Shown here: piece after piece, positions 8,844-18,789 of the stretch
Layout of the letters: each line of letters opens with the position of its first letter
Position numbering within the stretch: position 1 is the first letter of the stretch
DNA from: Schlesneria paludicola DSM 18645
GTDB taxonomy: Bacteria > Planctomycetota > Planctomycetia > Planctomycetales > Planctomycetaceae
Reading direction: 5' to 3'
Length of the DNA: 64,000 nt
Assembly (NCBI RefSeq): GCF_000255655.1
Contig: NZ_JH636435.1
Coordinates: forward strand, 239,859 to 303,858
Notes under the pieces: model-generated
Seen by the model: the letters and a program-made list of their open reading frames with translations, nothing else
Told to the model about the DNA's origin: nothing
Database searches by the model: none
Program-made: the position numbers and the translations under genes

Positions 8844-10301
8844 ATGCCCGAATCACAGGCTTTCAAGGGAATTTCGATCATGCGTTCCGTTGCCGAAGAG
8901 ACATCCATGTTCAGCCGCCGTTTGATGCTGGGGCAATGTGGCATGGGACTGGGCACGCTGGGGCTGGCAGGGCTAATGAGCCAGCCGGGGGCTCTGGCGG
9001 CGACGAATTCCGCGGATGCCAATAACAACAAAACGCCGCATTTTCCTGGGACCGCGAAACGCGTCATCCACTTCTTTCTGAATGGTGGTCCGTCGCACGT
9101 CGACACCTTTGACCCCAAACCGCTGCTCAAGAAGTACGACGGACAAGCCATCCCGGTCAATCTGGCGACCGAACGAAAAACTGGAGCGGCCTTTGCATCG
9201 CCGTTTGCCTTTAGAAAGTATGGTCAAAGCGGCATTGAAGTCAGCGAGCTTTTCGCTCGAACGGCCGAACACATTGACGACATCGCGGTGATTCGCTCAA
9301 TGTATGCCCAGGTTCCCAATCACGAACCTTCGCTGATGTTGATGAATTGCGGTGATTCGGTTCTGTCGAGACCCAGTGTGGGAGCCTGGGTTCTGTACGG
9401 ATTGGGATCCGAGAACCAGAATTTGCCGGGGTTTATCGCAATGTGCCCCAATGGACTTCCAATCAAAAGTGGAGAGAATTGGGGGGCGGGCTTCCTCCCG
9501 GGAACCTATCAAGGAACCTATGTCGATCCCCAGTTCCAGAAGATCGACCAGTTGATTGAAAACATCCGCAGCCGCCACGCGTCCACGCAAACTCAACGCC
9601 GCCAACTTGACTTGCTGCGATCATTGAACGAGGCTCATCAATCCCGCCGAGACGACAATCGGTTGGATGCACGCATTCAGTCTTTTGAATTGGCGTTCCG
9701 GATGCAGATGGAAGCAACGGATGCGTTCGACATCGCACAGGAACCCCAACATATCCAAGAGATGTACGGCAACGGGGTACAGGCGCGGCAAACGCTGATC
9801 GCACGGCGATTACTGGAACGTGGAGTGCGTTATGTTCAGCTCTGGCACGGAGCCGGCCAACCGTGGGACGACCATAGTAACCTGGCTGGACATCACCGGA
9901 CCCTCGCAGGGGATATCGATCAACCCATCGCGGCATTACTGACGGACCTCAAGCGACGCGGCATGCTGGAAGATACTCTTGTCCTTTGGGGCGGCGAATT
10001 TGGCAGAACCCCCACGGTCGAATTGACGGGGGGAGACAAGTCGACGCTGGGGAGGGACCACAATCATTACGGGTTCACCGTCTGGATGGCCGGGGGCGGA
10101 ATTCGCGGTGGGACTACGTATGGAGCTACTGACGAATTCGGATTCAAAGCGGTCGAGAAGCCCACATCGGTGCATGACTTGCATGCCACGATGCTGTACC
10201 TCTTGGGGTTTGACCATGAAAAGCTAACCTATCGCTATGCTGGCCGAGACTTCCGCTTGACCGACGTTCATGGCCAGGTTCTGCGAGACATTCTGTCGTG
10301 A
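8844..10301 (+). CDS. DUF1501 exported protein (sulfatase-like fold)
   Basis: A 485-residue protein of the DUF1501 family, which is related to the alkaline phosphatase/sulfatase superfamily. It has a Tat-like signal (FSRRLMLGQCGMG, a hydrophobic stretch, then ALAA), the typical 'RVIHFFLNGGPSHVDTFDPKP' opening, 'RYVQLWHGAGQPWDDHSNL' and 'LVLWGGEFGRTPTVE', and the metal-site-like 'GRDHNHYGFTVWMAGGGIRGG'. The ATG at 8844 is preceded by CAGGAG nine bases upstream. It starts 23 bases after the PSD1 gene and is surely in the same operon. The pair is a planctomycete signature. The substrate is unknown; the exported location is supported by the signal. Confidence 0.88.
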   Translation: MPESQAFKGISIMRSVAEETSMFSRRLMLGQCGMGLGTLGLAGLMSQPGALAATNSADANNNKTPHFPGTAKRVIHFFLNGGPSHVDTFDPKPLLKKYDGQAIPVNLATERKTGAAFASPFAFRKYGQSGIEVSELFARTAEHIDDIAVIRSMYAQVPNHEPSLMLMNCGDSVLSRPSVGAWVLYGLGSENQNLPGFIAMCPNGLPIKSGENWGAGFLPGTYQGTYVDPQFQKIDQLIENIRSRHASTQTQRRQLDLLRSLNEAHQSRRDDNRLDARIQSFELAFRMQMEATDAFDIAQEPQHIQEMYGNGVQARQTLIARRLLERGVRYVQLWHGAGQPWDDHSNLAGHHRTLAGDIDQPIAALLTDLKRRGMLEDTLVLWGGEFGRTPTVELTGGDKSTLGRDHNHYGFTVWMAGGGIRGGTTYGATDEFGFKAVEKPTSVHDLHATMLYLLGFDHEKLTYRYAGRDFRLTDVHGQVLRDILS

Positions 10302-10418
10302 GGTTCTTTCTCGATTTTCTCACAACTCCCTTTTCATGACAACGAATGCGAGGTTCCCGAGATCTGGCACCAGTATTCGCCCTAAAGCTCTCGACATCGC
10401 CGGCTGACGGTATTCCGG

Positions 10419-11489
10419 CTATCTGTCCGTCTGCATACTTGTTTCAGATGAACGTTGAGCAGCGGATCGTGGATAGACCGCTCGTCGTAGTCGATTGATG
10501 CCTCCGAGCGGACGATGATCTTCGAGTGCATTCCAAACGCTAAATGTGTGTGGGCGCGGGTTCTTTGTTTCTGACTGAATTCGGACGTCTTGGCGAGGAA
10601 TCACCAGGAGGGCAACGGTTCGATAGGGCGACTGTGATTCGGGCCACTCAACCGAGGCGTCTTCAACAGGCATCGTTTCACTGGATGTCCGGAGTTGAAC
10701 TTGGAATTCGAACAGGATTTGTTGATTTGCCAACGTCTCTTCGAGCATTAATCGCATGGCATCAGCTTGCTGACCTAGCTTCGACACGATATCAATGACC
10801 GAAGCCGAAAGATCACCGGAAGGTTTGACACGATATTTTGCGACATACGCTCCGAAACGAATTGGAGCCATGCTGAAATAGGTATAACTTGCCGGATGCA
10901 TTGGCAGATGGCTGGCGTTCTGGAATGCCGTTGACGCGGTTCGCCAGTGCCAATTGAGTGGGTTCCAATCGCCCCCGGTGACGGCTTTCTGAAGTTTTTT
11001 GAGGGTCGAATCGCTTTCTTCCGTCAGGATTTCTTCGAGTCGCAAGAACTCGCGAATGTCACTGGCAAAAAACGACGGATGATTCACCATCAAAAAATCC
11101 TGGGACCATCGAACATCAGCGCCTGCCACCGCGCGTGGGCCGTACACCTCAAGCACCTTGATCGCAATCCCGCGACCGTCCGGAATGTAATCCGCCTGCG
11201 GCTGTGTTGCTGAGTTGGAAAAGCGGACTTCAGCCCTGTAGGCACGTTCACAGGAAAAGAGGCCTTGTGACAGCTCTGGCGGAAGATTTGAAAGGATACG
11301 AAATTCTGCTTGCGCGTGAGCGTGCGTTTTGGCATGAATCTGCCCGTGGATTTCTTTACGCCCCGTCTGATTCCCGCACAGGATCGACTCCAAACGTTGG
11401 ACCGCTTGAGTGATGTTGTCCGCTTCATCGGACGGAATGGTTTCGATGGACTCAGCATAGGGGATTGGCGCTAGCGGCGATTTGTCCAT
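10419..11489 (-). CDS. Catalase-family haem protein
   Basis: A 356-residue catalase-like protein, shorter than true catalases (about 480 or more). The distal-site region reads 'QIHAKTHAHAQAEFRIL', aligning its histidine with the catalytic histidine of catalases. 'YRAEVRFSNS' and 'GRGIAIKVLEV' match the family core. The C-terminal 'HRPLGGINRLRRAVYPRSAAQR' is the pattern of small catalase-like proteins in which the tyrosine is the proximal haem ligand. It may be a peroxidase or haem-dependent oxygenase rather than a true catalase. An AAGGGACG ribosome-binding site precedes the ATG. It converges with the DUF1501 gene and has no operon partner. Confidence 0.8.
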   Translation of the reverse strand: MDKSPLAPIPYAESIETIPSDEADNITQAVQRLESILCGNQTGRKEIHGQIHAKTHAHAQAEFRILSNLPPELSQGLFSCERAYRAEVRFSNSATQPQADYIPDGRGIAIKVLEVYGPRAVAGADVRWSQDFLMVNHPSFFASDIREFLRLEEILTEESDSTLKKLQKAVTGGDWNPLNWHWRTASTAFQNASHLPMHPASYTYFSMAPIRFGAYVAKYRVKPSGDLSASVIDIVSKLGQQADAMRLMLEETLANQQILFEFQVQLRTSSETMPVEDASVEWPESQSPYRTVALLVIPRQDVRIQSETKNPRPHTFSVWNALEDHRPLGGINRLRRAVYPRSAAQRSSETSMQTDR

Positions 11490-12290
11490 CTGACGTCCCT
11501 TTGCCTTCGATCGCTCAGAAATTGGCGTTCGTCTGCCAATCTACTGCCAGCCCCTGAGTTGACGAAGATTCTTTGAGGAAGACTGATTGAATTCGATCGA
11601 GGGGCCCAGTCACAGGGCCTCAGAACAATGCCGCTCGTCTTGAAAACCAACATGAATTCAAGACGAGTCGGCATTATCTCAGCGGATTCGCTTCCGGAAC
11701 CCATCGCGAGGCTAACAAGCCATGATGATCGGCAAGCGTTTGGTTCTGTCGCCCCGAAGTGACAGAACCAATGGCGAAGAAACTCCGCCCTCCGCACGTG
11801 TTTAATTAGGAACGGTCTGCCCATCTACGCAAACGGCATTACGATCCTACTTAAGCAATCGCCAACCATGCACGAAATATGCCAGTGTTGATCTCTCCGA
11901 GGAATTAGGGGTGAGACCTGCGATTCGTCGTTACAACGACCTTCACCCGGTAAGCCAGTGTCGCTGCGGAATCGAAAGTGTCCTGTCAAGGATATTGCTG
12001 CGGCACGCCAATTGCGGGGGCGAATTCCTTAATTGTTCAAGGTTTCGGATTTGTTTGCTTTGCTTCGATGTGGCTTGACGTTGCATTGGCACTGATCGTT
12101 ACTTGAACGCTGCGCGATCGGTCTGGTGCATGTGCGTGCAATCAGGAATCCAGTCGGGCGGTGTGGTTATGCTGTGAGGCTAATCATTAGTCCTTCGCCG
12201 ACTCGAGAGTGATTTTGCGATCCAGATATGGTTTATGTCCCAATGCGTCAGCCGCCGCGCTGTGATCGCATTCTCGCACGAGAGACCTCA
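11490..12290. other. Long intergenic stretch with one strong hairpin
   Basis: About 800 bases between divergent genes. It must hold promoters for the catalase-like gene and the kaiC-like operon, but no clear consensus is visible. The only marked structure is the hairpin at 11740-11771. Open frames here (11471-11824 minus, 12187-12423 minus) look random. Confidence 0.4.
11740..11771. repeat. Perfect 11-bp inverted repeat (hairpin)
   Basis: TTGGTTCTGTC at 11740-11750 pairs perfectly with GACAGAACCAA at 11761-11771 across a 10-base loop. No T-run follows, and it lies upstream of the catalase-like gene rather than after a gene. It could be an operator or an RNA structure; it does not look like an ordinary terminator. 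Confidence 0.6.
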
Positions 12291-13820
12291 ATGAGCAGTT
12301 CAGGCAGTACAAAGCGCGCTTACATTCCGTCGGGCGTGCCGGGGCTTGATCAAGTCTTGCATGGTGGATTTCTTCGTGAGGGATTTTATCTCCTTCAGGC
12401 AGATCCGGGGTCAGGCAAGACAACTGTGGCGCTTCAATTTGTGCTTGGACGAGTGAAGGCGCGCGAAGCCTGTTTATACGTGACCTTAACGGAATCGCGA
12501 GCCGATTTAGAGGATGCGTGTGCGTCGCACGGCTGGACCATCGAAGGTCTCCAGATTTGCGATTTCACCGAGAATGCGGCGCAGTTTGTGGGGGAAAGTC
12601 GCGCGTCCGTTTTTCACCCATCAGAAACGGAACTCGGAGAGACGACGAAGGCGATTCTGGCGGAAGTCGAGCGGCTTAAGCCCCAACATGTTGTCTTCGA
12701 TGGGCTCGCCGAACTGCGTCTTCTGTCGGGTGACTCGCTCCGTTATCGTCGCCAACTCTTGGCACTCAAGCAGTTCTTCAAGCAGAAAAAGATTACGGTA
12801 TTGCTTCTCGACGACAGGTCTTCTGGATTTGACGATATTCAGCCAGAAAGCTTAGTTGGCGCGAATATCGTAATGGAGCGTTTCCTTCCGGAATACGGCA
12901 AAGCTCGACGACGGTTATTCGTCACCAAAGTCCGTGGAGCGAATTTCCGTGAGGGGTACAACGACTACGAAATCATTGACGGGGGCGTGATTGTACATCC
13001 TCGTCTCGTGGCCGCAGAGCATCATGAGCGATTCGAGCGATCATCGTATGAGAGCGGTGTCGACGCGCTCGATGAGATGCTTGGGGGAGGTCTCACCACG
13101 GGAACGACTACGCTCCTGCTAGGTCCCGCCGGGGTCGGGAAATCGACCGTGGCCATGCAGTATGTCGCAACCGCTCTCAGGAAGGGCGAACCCGCAGCGG
13201 TTTATACATTTGACGAAGTCATCGACACGCTTTTCGACCGGTCTGAAAAGCTTTGTCGCGATCTGCCGGGCGGACCTCGCAAGTACCAGGCCGATGGTCT
13301 GCTTCGCGCCAAACAGATTGACGCGGCGGAATTGACCGCCGGCGCATTCGCGTATGAGGTTCGCATGGCTGTCGAAGCGGGAACTCGACTGATCGTAATT
13401 GACAGCCTGAATGGCTACATGAATGCAATGCCAGAAGAGCGATTCTTAATCACTCACCTGCACGAGCTCTTCGCTTACCTCAATCAAAAGGGCGTGATCA
13501 CCATTATGGTGGTTGCTCAGCATGGATTAATGGTTGGGGGAATGAGTGAGATCGATGTCAGTTACCTCGCGGATACGGTTCTTCTATTTCGATACTTCGA
13601 AGCCCTTGGTGAGATTCGTCAAGCTGTGAGCGTCTTTAAGAAGCGGACAGGAATGCATCAGCGCACGGTCAGAGAATTGCGAATCACCGAAGTGGGTGTC
13701 TCAGTGGGACACCCATTAGTGGGATTCCGAGGAATTATGACCGGGACACCCGAGTACATTGGGGAGACCAGACTAATCGGTGAAAATGGTATCGCCGCCA
13801 AGGAGACGTGTAGCGGATGA
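12291..13820 (+). CDS. KaiC-like dual RecA-domain ATPase
   Basis: A 509-residue KaiC-family protein with two RecA-like domains. The first has 'SGVPGLDQVLHGGFLREGFYLLQADPGSGKTT' with Walker A at residues 38-45 and a Walker B-like 'HVVFDGL' at about 133-139. The second has 'SGVDALDEMLGGGLTTGTTTLLLGPAGVGKST' with Walker A at 278-286 and 'LIVIDSLNGY'. The length matches the cyanobacterial KaiC arrangement, but no kaiA or kaiB is present. The ATG at 12291 is chosen because homology begins there. The stop overlaps the start of the hybrid kinase gene by four bases, so the two are translationally coupled and probably form one signalling module. True clock function is not implied. Confidence 0.88.
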   Translation: MSSSGSTKRAYIPSGVPGLDQVLHGGFLREGFYLLQADPGSGKTTVALQFVLGRVKAREACLYVTLTESRADLEDACASHGWTIEGLQICDFTENAAQFVGESRASVFHPSETELGETTKAILAEVERLKPQHVVFDGLAELRLLSGDSLRYRRQLLALKQFFKQKKITVLLLDDRSSGFDDIQPESLVGANIVMERFLPEYGKARRRLFVTKVRGANFREGYNDYEIIDGGVIVHPRLVAAEHHERFERSSYESGVDALDEMLGGGLTTGTTTLLLGPAGVGKSTVAMQYVATALRKGEPAAVYTFDEVIDTLFDRSEKLCRDLPGGPRKYQADGLLRAKQIDAAELTAGAFAYEVRMAVEAGTRLIVIDSLNGYMNAMPEERFLITHLHELFAYLNQKGVITIMVVAQHGLMVGGMSEIDVSYLADTVLLFRYFEALGEIRQAVSVFKKRTGMHQRTVRELRITEVGVSVGHPLVGFRGIMTGTPEYIGETRLIGENGIAAKETCSG

Positions 13821-16540
13821 CAATACCCGCATTGGCAATTGAGGCCCGAGTGCTCCTCCTGATGCCAACATCGCAGGACGCGGCGCGGACGTGCGACCTT
13901 CTCCGAGAATCTGGACTTGATGGCTTCGAGTGCACCGACATTCATTCCGTCTGCCGCGAGCTTGCGGCAGGGGCCGGAGCCATCTTGCTGACTGATGAGA
14001 CGATTGCTGAAGATGGGGCAGAACTATTGACAAGTGCCCTGGAGAATCAACCCTCTTGGTCCGACGTCCCTTTGATTGTCCTGAGTCGCGAGGGAGCAAG
14101 TCGGAGCAAACTCTCGTTTCGAGAGCCAGTGAATGTGACTCTGATCGAGCGTCCGGTGCGGATGCATACACTGATCAGCGTCATCAAATCGGCCTTGCGC
14201 GCGAGGAATCGCCAGTACGAGGTGCGGGATAATCTCATCGAACGTCAAGTCGCGGCAGAGTCAGCCGCTGCGGAGAGAGAGAGACTCCGAATCACTCTCG
14301 CCAGTATTGGCGATGCTGTCATTAGCACTGACGCAGATGGGAAGGTGACGTTCCTGAATGGCGTGGCCCAGAGATTGACGGGGTGGTCTCAGACCGAGGC
14401 CAATGGTCGCCATTTGTCGGAAATCTTTCGGATCGTCAACGAACATACTCGCCAATTGGTCGAGAATCCCGCCTTACGGGCATTGCAAAAGGGTGTGATC
14501 GTCGGACTCGCAAATCATACGATTTTGATCTCCCGGGACGGGGCAGAGCGTCCGATTGATGATAGCGCTGCTCCTATCAGAGACGGCTCGGGCAATCAGG
14601 TTGGTGCCGTATTAGTCTTTCGCGACGTGACCGAGCGAAAGCGTTCAGAAGAAGCCCAAGCTCGACTGGCGGCGATCGTCGAATCGTCTGATGACGCCAT
14701 TATCAGCAAGTCTCTGGATGGAGTGATTCGTACGTGGAATGCCGGGGCCGAGCGACTGTTCGGCTATTCCTCGACCGAGGCGATCGGCCAGCCGATTACC
14801 TTGATCCTGCCTCCTGAACGTCTTGTCGAGGAGCGTGAGATTCTGAACCGGCTTCGGCGCGGCGAGCGGGTCGATCACTTCGAGACGGTTCGGTTGGCGA
14901 AAGGGGGCCGCACACTCAATGTCTCGTTAACCATTTCCCCGATTCGGGACGCCGGAGGGCGTGTGGTCGGAGCATCAAAAGTGGCGCGTGACATCACCTC
15001 CAGAACTCAAATCGAAGCGGACCTCCGACGGAGTGAAGAACGATACCGCACATTGTTTGATTTTATGGGGCAGGCATTCTGTGTGATTGAAATGCTCTAT
15101 GATGATTGCGATCAGCCCGTTGACTACCGATTCTTGGAAGTGAATCCTGCGTTTGAAGTCCACACTGGCCTGAAAGATGCCGTGGGGCGAACAATGCGCG
15201 AACTCGTCCCAGATCACGATGCGCATTGGTTTGAGATCTACGATCGAGTCGCATCGACTGGTCGCTCGGTGCGATTTGTGAGCGAAGCAAAGGCGCTCGG
15301 ACGCTGGTACGACGTGTCCGCCTATCGCCCCGGTGGCCCAAACAGTCGTCGGGTCGCAGTCCTGTTTACGGACATCACAGAGCGAAAGCGAGCCGAAGAT
15401 TCGCTGCGCGATGCAGATCGAAGAAAAGACGAGTTCATCGCTTTGCTGGCGCACGAACTACGAAATCCTCTCGCCCCAATCAGAAACGGCCTGCAAGTTT
15501 TGCAGCTCGGAGCGAATAACGTGACCGCCATTGATCAGGCCCGCTCGATGATGGAGCGACAGCTTGGGCATATGGTTCGTCTGATCGATGATTTGCTCGA
15601 CGTCTCGCGAATTGGCCGCAACAAGATGGAGCTTCGCAGATCACGGGTGTCGGTTGCCGACATCCTGGACAGCGCGCTCGAGACCGCGCGGCCGCTCATT
15701 GATGCTGGAGGACATGGGCTGATGGTCTCGCTCTCACCTGAGCCAATCTTTCTCGACGCCGATCTGACGCGACTGGCTCAAGTCTTCGGCAATTTGTTAA
15801 GCAATAGTGCAAAATACACTCCCCACGGTGGCGATATCTGGATCAGCGCCGAGCGACGTGGGAATGAGGCCGTTATTTCTGTACGCGATGACGGAATTGG
15901 AATTCCGAATGAGTCCTTGGATTCCATTTTTGACATGTTCTCACAAGTCGACCGCAGCATTGAGAGGAGCACTGGGGGACTTGGTATTGGCTTGGCACTG
16001 GTAAAGGGTTTGGTGGAAATGCACGGTGGGAGCGTCTCGGCGGAGTCTCCAGGTTCAGGACGCGGAAGTACATTTACGGTTCGGCTTCCTGCGCTGGAAC
16101 ATCAAAACGGCCATGATCTGCGGCATACGCACTGCGCAGAACCTCCAAAGTGCGACGTTGGGCGGCGATTTCTCGTCGTTGACGACAACCGGGATTCTGC
16201 GACTTCGATGGCCATGATGTTAAAGCTCGTTGGCAATGACGTACGAACCGCGAACGATGGCCTTGAGGCTGTGGAGGCCAGCGAGCAGTTCCGCCCACAG
16301 GTCATCCTGATGGATGTCGGCATGCCGAAGTTGAATGGTTATGAGGCGACGCGGCGAATCCGCGAGGAGCGATGGGGTAAATCCATTGTGATCATCGCCC
16401 TTACGGGCTGGGGGCAGGAAGGTGATCGAGCTCAATCCAGGGACGCGGGATGCAACGGTCATCTCGTGAAGCCGGTCAGCTTCTCGGATTTGGAGGACTT
16501 GCTATCGAAGTTGACGGACGGACCTGCCGGCTTGAAATGA
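13817..16540 (+). CDS. Hybrid sensor histidine kinase with pseudo-receiver, three PAS domains and a receiver
   Basis: A 907-residue cytoplasmic sensor kinase without membrane segments. Domains in order: a receiver-like N-terminal domain (about 10-130, D60 near the usual phosphorylation position but lacking the full acidic pocket); PAS domains at about 155-275, 285-400 and 405-525; HisKA with phospho-accepting H546 in AHELRNPLAPIRNG; HATPase with N box GNLLSNSAKYTP (658-669), G1 DDGIGIP (691-697) and G2 GGLGIGLAL (720-728); and a C-terminal receiver with D789/D790, phospho-acceptor D833 and K885. It overlaps the KaiC-like gene by ATGA. The absence of an output domain suggests phosphotransfer to another protein or direct action with the KaiC-like ATPase. 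Confidence 0.9.
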   Translation: MTIPALAIEARVLLLMPTSQDAARTCDLLRESGLDGFECTDIHSVCRELAAGAGAILLTDETIAEDGAELLTSALENQPSWSDVPLIVLSREGASRSKLSFREPVNVTLIERPVRMHTLISVIKSALRARNRQYEVRDNLIERQVAAESAAAERERLRITLASIGDAVISTDADGKVTFLNGVAQRLTGWSQTEANGRHLSEIFRIVNEHTRQLVENPALRALQKGVIVGLANHTILISRDGAERPIDDSAAPIRDGSGNQVGAVLVFRDVTERKRSEEAQARLAAIVESSDDAIISKSLDGVIRTWNAGAERLFGYSSTEAIGQPITLILPPERLVEEREILNRLRRGERVDHFETVRLAKGGRTLNVSLTISPIRDAGGRVVGASKVARDITSRTQIEADLRRSEERYRTLFDFMGQAFCVIEMLYDDCDQPVDYRFLEVNPAFEVHTGLKDAVGRTMRELVPDHDAHWFEIYDRVASTGRSVRFVSEAKALGRWYDVSAYRPGGPNSRRVAVLFTDITERKRAEDSLRDADRRKDEFIALLAHELRNPLAPIRNGLQVLQLGANNVTAIDQARSMMERQLGHMVRLIDDLLDVSRIGRNKMELRRSRVSVADILDSALETARPLIDAGGHGLMVSLSPEPIFLDADLTRLAQVFGNLLSNSAKYTPHGGDIWISAERRGNEAVISVRDDGIGIPNESLDSIFDMFSQVDRSIERSTGGLGIGLALVKGLVEMHGGSVSAESPGSGRGSTFTVRLPALEHQNGHDLRHTHCAEPPKCDVGRRFLVVDDNRDSATSMAMMLKLVGNDVRTANDGLEAVEASEQFRPQVILMDVGMPKLNGYEATRRIREERWGKSIVIIALTGWGQEGDRAQSRDAGCNGHLVKPVSFSDLEDLLSKLTDGPAGLK

Positions 16541-16568
16541 CGACGTGATCGCTCGTCGGGAAGGGAAG

Positions 16569-16594
16569 GAGCCCGTCCAGATTGGTACGGGCTC
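16569..16594. terminator. Possible bidirectional terminator hairpin
   Basis: GAGCCCGT (16569-16576) and ACGGGCTC (16587-16594) form a perfect 8-bp GC-rich stem with a 10-base loop between two convergent genes. There is no T-run on either side, so intrinsic termination would be weak. Confidence 0.4.
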
Positions 16595-16623
16595 GTAATC
16601 AAATGATCAATCTGTGATTGCGG

Positions 16624-17028
16624 TCAATGACTGCAGCCGCAACTTGCCGCGTCAGGCTTCCAGCTCTCTTCAGTTTCCTTCGAATTCTTCGTCAGATGGA
16701 CATGACGATCGACCCGCTCCACCCAGGCAACGGGCACAAAGTGATGTTGTCCGTCAGGACTGTCTTTTTTGGTCAGTTTAATCGCGCTCCCTTCGAGGTG
16801 GTCGACAACACCCACCTTTTTGCCGCACGACGCGATCACGTCCATATGATCTTTAATACCAGCCAAACCCGCATCTGTACCCTCTGCTGGCCCGCCCAAT
16901 CCGGTCTTCGTTTTCACAAAGTCAACGGCGTTCTCAGCTCCTTTCGCGATATTGTCGCCTGCCTTCTTGGCCGCATCGACCACCGCGTGACTCGCCTCGA
17001 CAATTTTATCCTTAACTGTATTTGCCAT
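16624..17028 (-). CDS. DUF2171-type small protein
   Basis: A 134-residue protein. The N-terminal 50 residues form an amphipathic Ala/Lys-rich helix (KIVEASHAVVDAAKKAGDNI) like stress-associated hydrophilic proteins. The C-terminal part matches DUF2171: 'IKDHMDVIASCGKKVGVVDHLEG' with 'GQHHFVPVAWVERVDRHVHL', a PRC-barrel-like beta fold. The tail is CGCSH, a possible metal site. CAGGAAT precedes the ATG. Proteins of this kind are common in stress-tolerant bacteria, and the function is unproven. It converges with the kinase gene. Confidence 0.7.
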   Translation of the reverse strand: MANTVKDKIVEASHAVVDAAKKAGDNIAKGAENAVDFVKTKTGLGGPAEGTDAGLAGIKDHMDVIASCGKKVGVVDHLEGSAIKLTKKDSPDGQHHFVPVAWVERVDRHVHLTKNSKETEESWKPDAASCGCSH

Positions 17029-17594
17029 TTTGAATTCCTGCCTTTTGAATTGAAGTGCGAATACTGTTTGCGATTTTTACGTGTGCATCGCACTCCCACT
17101 TTCAGGCAAACCCCATACCGGTCATGCGTAGATCCCTACGGCGATCAAAAGTTTGCTCACTACGCATTCTCTTGAAGCAAGAATCCGGTGTTTTGATTGG
17201 CTGGATCGCGGAAATTCCGCAACCGCCTTCGGCAAATGATCATCGTCTACGTACTTCACGACGGCACTTAACCTTGCAGCCAGAAGACTGATCGATCGAG
17301 CCGCCGTCTGTCGGGGGACGCTACGCGGCTGGGCCGACGCAACTTTGGCCGGTTGAGCGTCACCGTGACCCCCTATCTGCCAACGCGACTCGATACGTCG
17401 CTCCACCGCTCAACGGTCGAATCCTATGGGCTCCAGATGAATTGACTCAAGACTGGTCGGCTTCACCTGCATGTCAGCGAGAACATTTCGGCAATTGATC
17501 TGAGGTGAGAATTCTTCCAGAATCACAAGCTAGAATGACCGCATCAAATTGGCCAGAATGCGTACAAACATGGCGAACATCTGAGGGCTTCACG
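17029..17594. other. Intergenic stretch, no gene recognised
   Basis: About 565 bases between the divergent DUF2171 and esterase genes. It should contain both promoters. No gene, repeat or hairpin that I can defend was found. Confidence 0.35.
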
Positions 17595-18455
17595 ATGCGA
17601 TATTGGTTACGACTGTTGGTTGTCTGCGGATTCGTCATCACCAGGACAGTCCACGCCGTGGAGCCGGTCGCAGTTCAATATGGCAAGGACTCGAAGCAAT
17701 CCCTCAATGTTTACCGGCCTGCGGCGGAAGAAAAGGGGCAATCCTTGCCAGTGGTAATCTGGGTTCATGGCGGCGGCTGGCGGAACGGAGACAAGGACAA
17801 TCGCGCCGGAATCAACCTGTGCCAGACTTGGGCCAAAGCCAGAATCGTCGTCGTCGGGCTGGACTATCGACTGACTCCGGCCGTGGTTCATCCGGCTCAT
17901 GTTGAAGACGTTGCCGCGGGAATCGCATGGGTTCACAAGCATATCGCGGAATACGGTGGTGATCCGAAGCGAGTTTTTCTGCTGGGGCATTCGGCGGGAG
18001 CACACCTTGTGGCCCTAGTCGCCACCGCACCGAACTATTTGCAGGCTCATGACCTGTCACCGAAGTCTGCTTTGGCAGGTGTCATGGCGATTGACACAGC
18101 CAGCTACGATCTGACGACGACTCGAACTCCGGCTGTAAAAAAGATGATCTCCGATGCCTTTGGAAACGAGGCAAAAACACTAAATGAAGCATCTCCCTTG
18201 CAGCAAGCCCGGAAGAATCCCGATGATTGCCCGCCATTTGTGATTGCAGCAGTGAAGCAACGCCCCGAAGCCGTGAGTGAATCGAAGGCACTTAGCGCCG
18301 TCCTGCCCCAAAGCACGCTCGTGACTGTTGATTATCCGGGAACCGGTCAACTCGCTGCACATGGACTGATCGCCAAAGAGCTGGCTGATTTCGAGAAGGA
18401 TTTGACCAAACGACTGCTGGCGTTCGTCAAAGACACGCCTGCCTCAGTAAAGTGA
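17595..18455 (+). CDS. Exported alpha/beta-hydrolase (BD-FAE/carboxylesterase type)
   Basis: A 286-residue exported hydrolase. A signal peptide covers about residues 1-22 (MRYWLRLLVVCGFVITRTVHA). The oxyanion motif HGGGW is at 58-62, the nucleophile elbow GHSAG places catalytic S133, and a late histidine (AAHGLIA region) completes the triad. The layout matches the BD-FAE/hormone-sensitive-lipase-like esterases found in planctomycete polysaccharide utilisation. The ATG at 17595 has GAGGG upstream and begins the signal; a longer frame upstream is not conserved in character. The likely substrate is an acetyl, feruloyl or other short acyl ester on a carbohydrate, but this cannot be fixed from sequence. 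Confidence 0.82.
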   Translation: MRYWLRLLVVCGFVITRTVHAVEPVAVQYGKDSKQSLNVYRPAAEEKGQSLPVVIWVHGGGWRNGDKDNRAGINLCQTWAKARIVVVGLDYRLTPAVVHPAHVEDVAAGIAWVHKHIAEYGGDPKRVFLLGHSAGAHLVALVATAPNYLQAHDLSPKSALAGVMAIDTASYDLTTTRTPAVKKMISDAFGNEAKTLNEASPLQQARKNPDDCPPFVIAAVKQRPEAVSESKALSAVLPQSTLVTVDYPGTGQLAAHGLIAKELADFEKDLTKRLLAFVKDTPASVK

Positions 18456-18789
18456 GCCATACCATAGGTGGCTAAGTCATGTGGGAATGGGATCAGCCTT
18501 ACCCGACGCAAACGCTGGCCGGTCGATGCGGCATCGAGCTGAGGGCCGAAATGAAGATCACGCAGTTGAAGTCGGAGTGATCTCAGTTCGGAAGGCTCGA
18601 ACTGATTTCCCACTCATCTATCGAGTCACTGCCACCTGAATCATGTAGCAGACGGGATGGGCACCGACGTGTCATCGGATTGGATTGAGCCAATCCACAA
18701 GCCAGTTCTCCTTGACTTCGTTCACCTCCAGGGATAGTTTATTTCCACAATAGACGAAATGTCTGTATTGTTTGCGGTCCACGCGTGAG
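18456..18789. other. Intergenic stretch after the esterase gene
   Basis: About 330 bases with no recognisable gene. It leads into a decayed region containing a prepilin remnant and an insertion-sequence remnant. Confidence 0.35.
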
